A DNA stretch of 7,083 nt from Nitrospinota bacterium (GCA_029880775.1 JAOUNV010000094.1:1-7083), one strand, 5' to 3'; shown: positions 1 to 5,417, counted from the first letter of the stretch. Made by a program: numbers and translations. Notes: generated from the sequence alone by a model not told the origin.

Positions 1-564
1 CTTCCACCCGATGTAGTTGTCCGCCAAGTTCAGCTCCGCCCCTTGCTTTAGCAGCTCCTCTATCATCCGCGCTTGTTTTCCTTTTATAGCCAGCACCAAC
101 GGTGTGAACCTGCGGTCATACGCCCCCTTATGCCCGTAATCATCTTCTTCATCGCCGATGGCGTTTACCTTTGCGCCCCGACCCAGCAACGGCCGCAGGA
201 GCTGGTCCAGCCCCCGCAACGCCACCAGCCTCAACGCCCTGTTAGCCCCATCCTCGGTTTTGCTCGCTCCCTTTTCCAGGAGCAGCCTGGCGGTATTGAT
301 GGCGTCGTTTTCCAGGGCGTTTTCCAGCGCTGTTTTGTCGGAATAATCCTTTGCGTGGATGTCGGCGCCGTTGTCCAACAGAAACCTCGCCATCTTATCC
401 ATGTCCTTCATGGCGCAAAGGGAAAGGGCGTTTTCATTTTTGGAGTTGATGTCGGCGCCCGCCCCGATTATCGCCAGCACCATGTCACGATCCTGGTTCC
501 GGATCGCGTCGCTCAGGCTGGCCTTGGAAATGTCGGCCTTATGTTTTAGTAAAAGTTTGATCAT
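1..564 (-). CDS. Ankyrin-repeat protein, 3' part cut off by the window edge
   Basis: Reading leftward from ATG at 562-564, 188 codons stay open to the window edge. The translation is a run of ankyrin repeats with the usual outer-helix/loop ending: LLKHKADIS (5-13), IIGAGADIN (32-40), FLLDNGADIH (61-70), LLLEKGASK (94-102), LLGRGAKVN (126-134) and LLKQGAELN (171-179). A consensus-like repeat start, RFTPLVLAI, lies at 152-160, and an acidic insert (GDEEDD, 137-142) lengthens the repeat before it. Ankyrin arrays bind other proteins; the partner cannot be told from sequence. No signal peptide or membrane segment is seen. The protein starts in the second half of a repeat, which is unusual for an intact N-terminus. 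An in-frame TGA lies 24 nt upstream with no ATG, GTG or TTG between, so the ORF itself is not longer; the true gene may be a truncated copy. No strong ribosome-binding site precedes the ATG. The family call is secure; the start is moderately so. Confidence 0.85.
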   Translation of the reverse strand, partial: MIKLLLKHKADISKASLSDAIRNQDRDMVLAIIGAGADINSKNENALSLCAMKDMDKMARFLLDNGADIHAKDYSDKTALENALENDAINTARLLLEKGASKTEDGANRALRLVALRGLDQLLRPLLGRGAKVNAIGDEEDDYGHKGAYDRRFTPLVLAIKGKQARMIEELLKQGAELNLADNYIGWK

Positions 565-568
565 CTTA

Positions 569-709
569 CTATTTACTATTCTTCTGTTTCACGGCCCTGG
601 TAATAAGAGCCTGGGACGATACTCTTGGATTGCGCGGAAAACCGGAAGGAGCTTCCACCGGCGCGCCGTGGGCCAGATGACAAATCCTCAGCCGAAAGGC
701 GCGTCCCAT
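569..709 (-). other. Possible 46-aa upstream ORF ending 4 nt before the ankyrin gene
   Basis: From ATG at 707-709 to TAG at 569-571 the leftward strand encodes 46 residues that begin MGRAFRLRICHLAHGAPVEA and end ITRAVKQKNSK. The product is basic and rich in Arg and Pro, with no membrane segment or known motif. Its stop codon is 4 nt upstream of the ankyrin ATG, so translation of one could feed the other. No clear ribosome-binding site precedes it. It may simply be a chance ORF, or a relic of lost upstream sequence. I list it only because of its position. Confidence 0.15.
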
Positions 710-734
710 GGGAGCGCAGATATTCCATCACCCC

Positions 735-783
735 CGCCGACCGCCATGGCGGCGCCGACCACCATGGCAGCGCCGAAATGGCC
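735..783. repeat. Imperfect 18-bp tandem repeat, about 2.7 copies
   Basis: Unit 1 is CGCCGACCGCCATGGCGG (735-752). Unit 2 (753-770) differs at two positions, reading A for G at unit positions 9 and 17. A shorter degraded unit, CGCCGAAATGGCC, follows at 771-783. Unit 1 contains the perfect 12-bp palindrome CCGCCATGGCGG (741-752). The array lies just upstream of the candidate promoter of the phospholipase-like gene. It could be a protein-binding array or simply slippage-derived DNA. Confidence 0.6.
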
Positions 784-795
784 ATACTATTGTTA

Positions 796-824
796 TTGCG
801 CACAGAGAATGAAAGTGGTATGTT
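796..824 (+). promoter_or_regulatory. Candidate sigma-70 promoter for the phospholipase C-like gene
   Basis: TTGCGC (796-801) and TATGTT (819-824) are separated by 17 nt, the preferred spacing. Transcription would begin near 831, about 26 nt before the ATG at 857. Each hexamer departs from consensus at two or more positions, so this is a pattern match only. Confidence 0.35.
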
Positions 825-843
825 CTGGCATGCTACTCACCAA

Positions 844-849
844 AGGAGG
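844..849 (+). promoter_or_regulatory. Strong ribosome-binding site that decides the start at 857
   Basis: AGGAGG, within AAAGGAGGG, lies 7 nt before ATG 857-859. It is the best Shine-Dalgarno match in the window. It selects this ATG over the several in-frame ATGs further upstream, which lie over or beside the antisense ankyrin gene. Confidence 0.85.
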
Positions 850-856
850 GAATATT

Positions 857-1924
857 ATGCCATCCAATATCGCTCACATGCTTATCGCCAGAATGGCGAG
901 GAAAAAACTGATCGCCGATGCCCAGGACAGCAACGACCAAACCTTATTGGAGTTTGTCCGGGACAAGCTGGACACAGAAGGAAAGAAAGTATTTATGGAG
1001 CTAGGCTCCGTGGGGCCGGACCTGCCGTATTACGAAAACCTCGCCAAGGGACTAAAGGATATTCTTTTTTCTCGATCGGACAAACCACTGGGGGTGGATC
1101 AATGGTCCTATCAACTCCACTCCAGGGATCCGAACGTCTTCCCGCTGAAGATGATCGAAATCGCGTGGAAGGAAACAGATATGGACATGACTGATTGGGA
1201 GGATACCGACGAAGCGCAAGCTAATGACTATCTGAAGCTTGCCTTCATCTGCGGGTATCTGACCCATATGGCGGCTGACCAGATTATCCATCCGGTGGTC
1301 AACAAAATAGCGGGTCCATACTACAAAACCACCCCCGCCCGCGAGGAGCATCGTGCTTGCGAGATATATCAGGATGTGGTTCTGTACCAAACAAAGCAGC
1401 AGGAGATGGAGCTTGGGGAATTTGAGCAGGCAAAGTTTAACAAGTGGTGCGACTTGATTCCCAGGCCATGGACCGGCAGAAACACCGAAGACTGGTTCAG
1501 ATATTTTATCCAGAAAACCTATGTGGAGGCTCACGCAATGGCGCCTGAGGCGGAGAGCGTGGAGAGCTGGGTGGACGGCATCTTGGTCCTGATGCGCCTT
1601 GCCAACGTCCGAGGCCCGTTCATGGACGCATACGCCGATTACAAGGATAGCGGTAATGGCGCCAATTCGGACAAGTACAAGAAATACATTTTACTGAATA
1701 CTATCGAGAAGCCGGACGGCGCCGATTATTTCGCTTATATCGAAAACGCGGTAGAGCTGGCTTCCGTTTATATCAAGGCGGCCCACAAAATGTTCGAACT
1801 CAAGGGTCTGAACGACGAGTCAAGAAACCGTTTCAAGAGCGTGGTCCGAAACGCAGACCTGGGCTCTCCCTTGGAAGAAGACATACTAGCTACGGCGAAG
1901 AAGAATCTGGCTGATTGGCAATAG
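857..1924 (+). CDS. Zinc-dependent phospholipase C-like protein
   Basis: 355 residues resembling the zinc-dependent phospholipase C / S1-P1 nuclease fold (Pfam Zn_dep_PLPC, PF00882), whose characterised members hydrolyse phospholipid head-group esters with three zinc ions. Candidate ligands follow the family pattern: H7, D55 in GSVGPDLPYY (50-59), H88, H137-x3-D141 and H145 in GYLTHMAADQIIHP (133-146), and H165-x3-E169 in EHRACEIYQD (164-173). The N-terminus, MPSNIAHMLIARMA, has no signal peptide, so the protein is probably cytoplasmic, unlike the secreted Bacillus and Clostridium toxins, in which the processed N-terminal residue also binds zinc. The C-terminal half, from about residue 180, is helical-looking, charged and unassigned. 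The start at 857 rests on a strong ribosome-binding site and on the conserved H7 segment. The gene is divergent from the ankyrin gene and convergent with the CopD-like gene. Its base composition looks less GC-rich than the genes to its right. Family is well supported; substrate is unknown. Confidence 0.85.
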   Translation: MPSNIAHMLIARMARKKLIADAQDSNDQTLLEFVRDKLDTEGKKVFMELGSVGPDLPYYENLAKGLKDILFSRSDKPLGVDQWSYQLHSRDPNVFPLKMIEIAWKETDMDMTDWEDTDEAQANDYLKLAFICGYLTHMAADQIIHPVVNKIAGPYYKTTPAREEHRACEIYQDVVLYQTKQQEMELGEFEQAKFNKWCDLIPRPWTGRNTEDWFRYFIQKTYVEAHAMAPEAESVESWVDGILVLMRLANVRGPFMDAYADYKDSGNGANSDKYKKYILLNTIEKPDGADYFAYIENAVELASVYIKAAHKMFELKGLNDESRNRFKSVVRNADLGSPLEEDILATAKKNLADWQ

Positions 1925-1952
1925 GACAGGCCTTCGAGGGTGGTCACTGTCC
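1924..1952. repeat. Inverted repeat between convergent genes
   Basis: GGACAG (1924-1929) and CTGTCC (1947-1952) are separated by 17 nt. They overlap the last base of the phospholipase-like stop codon and the end of the CopD-like gene (stop at 1944-1946). Inside is a small CCTTCGAGG element (1930-1938). The position suits a shared termination structure, but neither side has the U-rich run of an intrinsic terminator. Confidence 0.3.
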
Positions 1953-2429
1953 CCGAAAAAACTCCACCCCGTGGGCGCCCAGCAGCGACGCGAACACTGT
2001 AACAAGGCTCACTGTCAGCAGAGCCCAGTGAAGGGTCTGGACTATGCGAAAGGTCCCTTCCGGGTCCGCAGTGGCGCGACGGTGGAACCACTTGTGTAAA
2101 AACAGCGGCTCCAGCACGAACAGCACAATGGTGAAGATGAGCCATACCGCCGTCATCATGTGCACCCAGAAGTAAGCGGCGGAGGTGTAGCGCTCCCATA
2201 AGCCTTGCGCGTACATCATGTAAAAGCCGGAAAGCCCGGTGAGCAGGGTGGTGAAGCGGGCTTGCCAGGCGAACCTGTTCTCCACCGCCTCGAAGAAAGC
2301 CACGCGCTCCTGGGGGTTTTTGAAGCGTCGCACAGCGGGAAGGATCACCGTGGTGACCATAGACACTCCGCCTATCCAGACCACCACTCCCAGCACATGC
2401 AGCCCTCGGGCTATCGCAACGTCATCCAT
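1944..2429 (-). CDS. CopD-like four-helix membrane protein
   Basis: 161 residues with four predicted membrane helices, about 8-30, 57-76, 86-110 and 131-151. Helix 1 carries the signature ARGLHVLGVVVWIGG (7-21), which resembles the LHxxxxxxWxGG opening of the CopD/YcnJ superfamily and related small integral membrane proteins. Histidines H11, H90 and H134 lie in or near helices and could bind heme or copper; that is inference, and other histidines (H112, H116, H153) are in loops or ends. Characterised CopD proteins are larger and act in copper import; this short form is known mainly from genome annotation, so no transport role should be assumed. The start at 2427-2429 has no clear ribosome-binding site and lies only 21 nt from the tRNA-Ser CCA end, suggesting the mRNA is released by tRNA processing. 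The gene is convergent with the phospholipase-like gene. Confidence 0.72.
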   Translation of the reverse strand: MDDVAIARGLHVLGVVVWIGGVSMVTTVILPAVRRFKNPQERVAFFEAVENRFAWQARFTTLLTGLSGFYMMYAQGLWERYTSAAYFWVHMMTAVWLIFTIVLFVLEPLFLHKWFHRRATADPEGTFRIVQTLHWALLTVSLVTVFASLLGAHGVEFFRGQ

Positions 2430-2450
2430 CAGGATCGCTCGGCTAAAGTT

Positions 2451-2536
2451 TGGCGGAGGGAGCAGGATTCGAACCTGCGGAACTTTCGTTCAACGGTTTT
2501 CAAGACCGCCGCCTTAAACCGCTCGGCCACCCCTCC
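2451..2536 (-). tRNA. tRNA-Ser (anticodon UGA)
   Basis: An 86-nt class II tRNA read leftward. The acceptor stem pairs GGAGGGG with TCCCTCC (one G-U closing pair), followed by discriminator G and an encoded CCA. The D arm pairs GCC with GGC. The anticodon arm is GCGGT-CTTGAAA-ACCGT with anticodon TGA. The long variable arm (GAAC-GAAA-GTTC) is diagnostic of serine, leucine or bacterial tyrosine tRNAs. The T arm is GCAGG-TTCGAAT-CCTGC. It decodes UCA and, by wobble, other UCN codons. It lies between the DUF1858 and CopD-like genes on the same strand. The 3' tRNA end is not duplicated elsewhere in the window, so there is no sign of an integrated element. Confidence 0.97.
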
Positions 2537-2548
2537 ATGATTTGCGAA

Positions 2549-2557
2549 ATGATAACA
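2549..2557 (-). promoter_or_regulatory. Candidate extended -10 promoter of tRNA-Ser
   Basis: On the minus strand TGTTATCAT has the extended -10 form TGn followed by TATCAT, one base from TATAAT. Transcription would begin near 2542, about 6 nt before the mature tRNA 5' end at 2536. No good -35 box is visible, as is common for extended -10 promoters. It would also drive the CopD-like gene downstream. Confidence 0.4.
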
Positions 2558-2575
2558 TCCCGGCGCCAGGAAAGG

Positions 2576-2785
2576 CTATTTCCCCTTTTTGGTTTCCTTT
2601 TCGTTGAGCCTGGACAATAGCTCCTCCACGTCCACGCCATGGGTCATGGCGCCCCATTCCACTGTCTCGTGCGTCTTTCCGGTGCAGGCCACGCATCCCA
2701 TGTTGTAGGCAGCCAGAACTGCGATGGCGTGGGGGCCTGTCTTTATCGCCTCCTGCAGCGTTGTGGCTTTCGTTATTTTGCTCAT
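2576..2785 (-). CDS. DUF1858 domain protein with CxxC motif
   Basis: 69 residues matching the small DUF1858 family, often annotated as hybrid-cluster-protein-associated disulfide oxidoreductase. Landmarks are the opening ITKATTLQEAI (4-14), the hydrophobic core AIAVLAAYNMG (20-30), C31-V-A-C34 followed by TGKTHETVEWGAMTHGVD (35-52), and the closing VEELLSRLN (53-61). The two cysteines sit at the conserved GC-x-x-C position and could be redox-active or bind metal; no reaction has been established for the family as far as I know. I chose ATG 2783-2785 because family members begin just before the ITK-like segment. An in-frame ATG at 2813-2815 would add ten unconserved residues and lacks a better ribosome-binding site. 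GGGG lies 4 nt before the chosen ATG, a weak match. The gene follows the glycosyltransferase by 36 nt and is probably cotranscribed with it. The tail KETKKGK is lysine-rich. Confidence 0.82.
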   Translation of the reverse strand: MSKITKATTLQEAIKTGPHAIAVLAAYNMGCVACTGKTHETVEWGAMTHGVDVEELLSRLNEKETKKGK

Positions 2786-2821
2786 AGGCCCCAGTATATC
2801 ATGGGCCCCATACACGGGTAG

Positions 2822-4711
2822 TCACTCCCCCCCACCCAGGGCCCGGATACGCCCCAGGGCCATAGAAGCACGGGGGGAACCAGGCTTTTCCACCGCCACG
2901 AACCGGCGATACGCCTCCAGAGCGGCGGCCCCATCCCCCTTCTTCTCCAGCGCCATGGCCAGGCCCAGCAGCGACATTGGCGCCTGATTTGTGGAGTAGG
3001 CTTTCGTCAGCCACCGTATAGCCTTGTCATGATCTCCAGACGCGGATAACGCCAGCCCCAGGTTGTTCATGGCGTCGGTGTTTTCAGGGTCCAGCAGCAG
3101 CGCTTCCGTGTTGATCCTGATCGCTTCCGGCAAGTTATCGGCCCAGAGCGCCGCCATCCCCAAAAGCACCAGAAACCGAGGCTCCTGTGGAAATTCCCGC
3201 GCCGCGTCCATGGCCACTGCCGCCCCATTGCGCAGGTCACCCACTTTTATATAAGCCTTGGCCAAAAAGTATTTCTCATCCGCCCGATACTCCCGCCCCT
3301 CCACCGACATCGATACTGCGCCAAGAGCCACCGCCAAGGCTATCATGGCCGCCACGGGGAGCCATCGCCTTTCCCTCGCCCAGCCAGCCGTTATTGTGGC
3401 GGATATCCCCGCCCCCACCAGCAGGAAGGGAACCATAGGCAGCCGGAACCGGGAGCATGTGTAAAACAGCGTGACCGTGACCAGGATCGTGCCCATCGCC
3501 GGGATCAGCCACCACACCTGGCGCCGCATCCAGATTCCCGCCACCAGCCCCGGCAGGCCCAGGGCAAGAGCCAAAGCGAAATTTGGCGCCGGAGCCTGGG
3601 CGATGTAGGAGAAACGCTCATTCGATTTGACGCTGCGGTTAATCGGGATCTCAAACGACCCGAAGGTCCCCTTCAGCTTGTTGTATATGGCCAAGGCCGC
3701 GTTCGCCGGGCTGGCGCCAATAAACTTTATGGTCTCACCCGTCCAGTATGAGGAGACCTCCCTGGTGGAGAGCTTGCGCCCCAGCCTTCGCTCCGCCTCG
3801 GCGTGGAAGTCCTGCTCCATCTGCTCCGGGCCTTTGCGGGAGAAGGATGGGGCCATGTAGCGCCCGGTGAGGTTTTCCGGATTGTTGCTGGCGAATAGCA
3901 GCCTGCCCGACTGTGAGTTGAGGAAAACCCATTCCCCGGCGGCGGCCTTGTTTCGCGCGGCGCCCAGGGTGAGCGCGGCCATCAGCCCGGCGGCCAGCAT
4001 GATGGAATTGACGGCTACCTGCCTGGCGGAGGGTCTTTTCGCCAATATCCATGCCACGATTGCCAAAGGCGCCATCAGCAGCAGGTTTGCCCGCAGGAAT
4101 GTGAGCAACCCTGTGAACACGCCCAGCAAAAGCCACTCGGAGGATTTGCCGCGCTCCCCCGCCCGGATCATCGCCAGGGTGAAGAGCAGCAGAGCGAATA
4201 CGGTGAAGGTGGTCTTTAGTATCAGCAGCGTGTAGAAGAAAGATACGGTGTAGATCGCCCATGCCGCCGCGGCGAAAAGCCCCGCATCCCGGCTCCAGGT
4301 TTTGGCGCCCAGCAGGTATATCAGATAGACGATGGAGGAATCGGCCAATATCTGGATCACCCGCGCCGCCATCAGGGCGGTATCCTGGGTCACCGGCCCA
4401 CCGGTGAGGAATGAGAGCTGGTTAAGCGCGAAAAACAGGGCGCCTAAAAAGTAACCATAGAGCGGATCCATGAAGAAGACACGGTTCTCCCCCAGGATGT
4501 GCCCATGGGCTATTGCACGGCCCAGGCCGATGTAGTACGCCTCGTCCAGCACCGGCATGTATAAAAATGGATTGGATAAATTTTCGATCAGATAGCCGAG
4601 CCGCAATACCACCGCCAATCCGAATATCACCCCCAACGCAAGGCGCTCCCTATGCCCCAACAGCGGGGCGGCGTTAGCTTCCGAACCTGCAGGGAACTGG
4701 GGATCATTCAT
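2822..4711 (-). CDS. GT39-type membrane glycosyltransferase with C-terminal TPR domain
   Basis: 629 residues. The first two thirds is a polytopic protein with about a dozen predicted helices, of the dolichyl-phosphate-mannose mannosyltransferase/ArnT-like (GT-C, GT39 or PMT_2) superfamily, which transfers sugars from polyprenyl phosphates on the outer face of the inner membrane. Supporting motifs are LDEAYYIGLGRAIAHG (55-70), with the acidic pair D56-E57 in the first loop where GT-C catalytic residues lie; MDPLYGYFLGALF (81-93), like the xPPLYY motif; an extracytoplasmic loop near 253-375 with SNNPENLTGRYMAPSF (275-290); and RFRLPMVPFLLV (421-432), common in this superfamily. From about 478 to 610 four TPR-like repeats follow, e.g. 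AMNNLGLALSASGDHDKAI (547-565). Sugar and acceptor are unknown; lipid, cell-wall glycan or protein are all possible. The start overlaps the nitroreductase stop by 8 nt (ATGAATGA), implying translational coupling. The last codons include a run of seven G (2827-2833). Confidence 0.85.
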   Translation of the reverse strand: MNDPQFPAGSEANAAPLLGHRERLALGVIFGLAVVLRLGYLIENLSNPFLYMPVLDEAYYIGLGRAIAHGHILGENRVFFMDPLYGYFLGALFFALNQLSFLTGGPVTQDTALMAARVIQILADSSIVYLIYLLGAKTWSRDAGLFAAAAWAIYTVSFFYTLLILKTTFTVFALLLFTLAMIRAGERGKSSEWLLLGVFTGLLTFLRANLLLMAPLAIVAWILAKRPSARQVAVNSIMLAAGLMAALTLGAARNKAAAGEWVFLNSQSGRLLFASNNPENLTGRYMAPSFSRKGPEQMEQDFHAEAERRLGRKLSTREVSSYWTGETIKFIGASPANAALAIYNKLKGTFGSFEIPINRSVKSNERFSYIAQAPAPNFALALALGLPGLVAGIWMRRQVWWLIPAMGTILVTVTLFYTCSRFRLPMVPFLLVGAGISATITAGWARERRWLPVAAMIALAVALGAVSMSVEGREYRADEKYFLAKAYIKVGDLRNGAAVAMDAAREFPQEPRFLVLLGMAALWADNLPEAIRINTEALLLDPENTDAMNNLGLALSASGDHDKAIRWLTKAYSTNQAPMSLLGLAMALEKKGDGAAALEAYRRFVAVEKPGSPRASMALGRIRALGGGE

Positions 4712-5369
4712 GAAACGATGTGAACTCCTCCACCGCCGCGCGCTCCGTCCTGTAGTTGTTCACCGGCGCGTCCGGATCCGCCTTCCCCAGGGACATGCCA
4801 CACACCAGCAGCATGGAGTCTGGCAGGTTCAGCTCGGCGCGGACGATATCGGGGTATTCGGCCAGGGCGGCCTGGGGGCAGGTGGCAAGCCCCTTGTCGG
4901 TGGCGGCCAGCATCACGCTCTGGATGAATATCCCCATGTCTATCAGCCCTCCGGCGCTCATGCCCCTGTCCATGAAGAACAGCAAGCCCACCGGGGCGCC
5001 AAAGAAATAATAGTTGGCCATCCATGCGGCTATTCTTTTCTCCTTCTCCTCACGGCTTATCTCCAGCGCCTGATAGAGCGCCAGACCACACGCCTTCCTT
5101 CGGGAGTCATAGGGTTCCATCCACTCCTTCGGGTAATATTCAAACTCTGGCTGTGAAGGCTGGCCCCCGGCGCGGGCGGCGGCCAGGGCGTCACCCAGCT
5201 TTTGTTTGGCTTTCCCGGTGACCACCGCCACCTGCCACGGCTGGATATTGGAGCCGGAAGGCGCCCACCGGGCGGTGTCCAATATATCCCGGACCTGATC
5301 CTTCCCCACCAGCTCTGGCAAAAAAGCTCTGGCGGCCCATCTTTTTTTTGTGGCGTCGCAGGTTTCCAT
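4704..5369 (-). CDS. Nitroreductase family protein (PnbA/NfnB-like)
   Basis: 221 residues of the FMN-dependent nitroreductase family, which use NAD(P)H to reduce nitro-aromatics, quinones or flavins, usually as cytoplasmic dimers. Visible motifs are RWAARAF (10-16), corresponding to the FMN-phosphate-binding RRSxRxF; ARWAPSGSNIQPWQVAVVTG (33-52); FFGAPVGLLFFMDR (122-135); DMGIFIQSVMLAA (144-156); GLATCPQAA (160-168); and VCGMSLGKADPDAP (189-202). The last two resemble the 4-nitrobenzoate reductase-like subgroup. The N-terminal motif has Trp and Ala where Arg and Ser are usual, so FMN contacts may differ. The start at 5367-5369 is preceded by AGGGAG 8 nt away (5378-5383), and the length from Met to RxF fits the family. 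Codons 7-10 contain eight consecutive A. It is the first gene of the leftward block and overlaps the glycosyltransferase start. The physiological substrate cannot be assigned. Confidence 0.9.
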   Translation of the reverse strand: METCDATKKRWAARAFLPELVGKDQVRDILDTARWAPSGSNIQPWQVAVVTGKAKQKLGDALAAARAGGQPSQPEFEYYPKEWMEPYDSRRKACGLALYQALEISREEKEKRIAAWMANYYFFGAPVGLLFFMDRGMSAGGLIDMGIFIQSVMLAATDKGLATCPQAALAEYPDIVRAELNLPDSMLLVCGMSLGKADPDAPVNNYRTERAAVEEFTSFHE

Positions 5370-5398
5370 GGCGCAGGCTCCCTATATATAGATTTTTC

Positions 5399-5411
5399 GG
5401 CTCCTGGAGCC
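5399..5411. promoter_or_regulatory. Operator-like palindrome at the nitroreductase promoter
   Basis: GGCTCCTGGAGCC is a perfect 6-bp inverted repeat around a single central base. It lies directly downstream of the candidate -10 box (5412-5417, minus strand), so it would cover the expected transcription start. That is a classic repressor position. No regulator gene is in the window, and a short RNA hairpin with a 1-nt loop is not sterically likely, so DNA binding is the better guess. Confidence 0.35.
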
Positions 5412-5417
5412 AGTATA
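5412..5417 (-). promoter_or_regulatory. Candidate -10 box for the nitroreductase transcript
   Basis: The minus strand reads TATACT, one base from consensus, about 43 nt upstream of the nitroreductase ATG. No convincing -35 box is found at 16-18 nt. A second AT-rich segment, TATATATA, at about 5383-5390 is too close to the ribosome-binding site to be a likely -10 box. Confidence 0.35.

Larger units (their letters stand above)
565..856. other. Divergent intergenic region, no convincing gene
   Basis: This 292-base stretch separates the leftward ankyrin gene from the rightward phospholipase-like gene. It contains a short tandem repeat (735-783), a small hairpin (GGAAG 644-648 and CTTCC 652-656, 3-nt loop), an AscI-type palindrome GGCGCGCC (660-667), a candidate promoter for the rightward gene (796-824) and its ribosome-binding site. 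A 46-codon leftward ORF sits at 569-709 but has no recognisable family. The reading frame of the rightward gene is open through the whole region and beyond, but only as chance antisense to the ankyrin gene. Confidence 0.7.

Noticed and set aside
576..803. 75-residue leftward ORF rich in Trp, Ser and Arg
   Set aside because: No family resemblance, no ribosome-binding site, overlaps the tandem repeat and promoter region; looks like chance.
359..856. In-frame N-terminal extension of the phospholipase-like protein by 166 residues
   Set aside because: The first part is antisense to the clear ankyrin coding sequence, the rest has no domain character, and a very strong ribosome-binding site plus the conserved H7 segment fix the start at 857.
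1924..1952. Intrinsic bidirectional terminator
   Set aside because: Arms are only 6 bp with a 17-nt loop, and neither strand has a following U tract; kept only as an inverted repeat.
2451..2536. tRNA-Ser as the attachment site of a mobile element
   Set aside because: No repeat of the tRNA 3' end elsewhere in the window and no integrase; flanking genes look chromosomal.
2813..2815. Upstream ATG for the DUF1858 gene, adding ten residues
   Set aside because: The added residues MYGAHDILGP do not match the family N-terminus, and the nearest purine run is 13 nt away, too far to be a good ribosome-binding site.
4710..5156. Long rightward ORFs opposite the nitroreductase and glycosyltransferase
   Set aside because: They are antisense to proteins with clear family motifs and are expected by chance in GC-rich DNA; the same applies to the leftward ORFs across 5598-6681.
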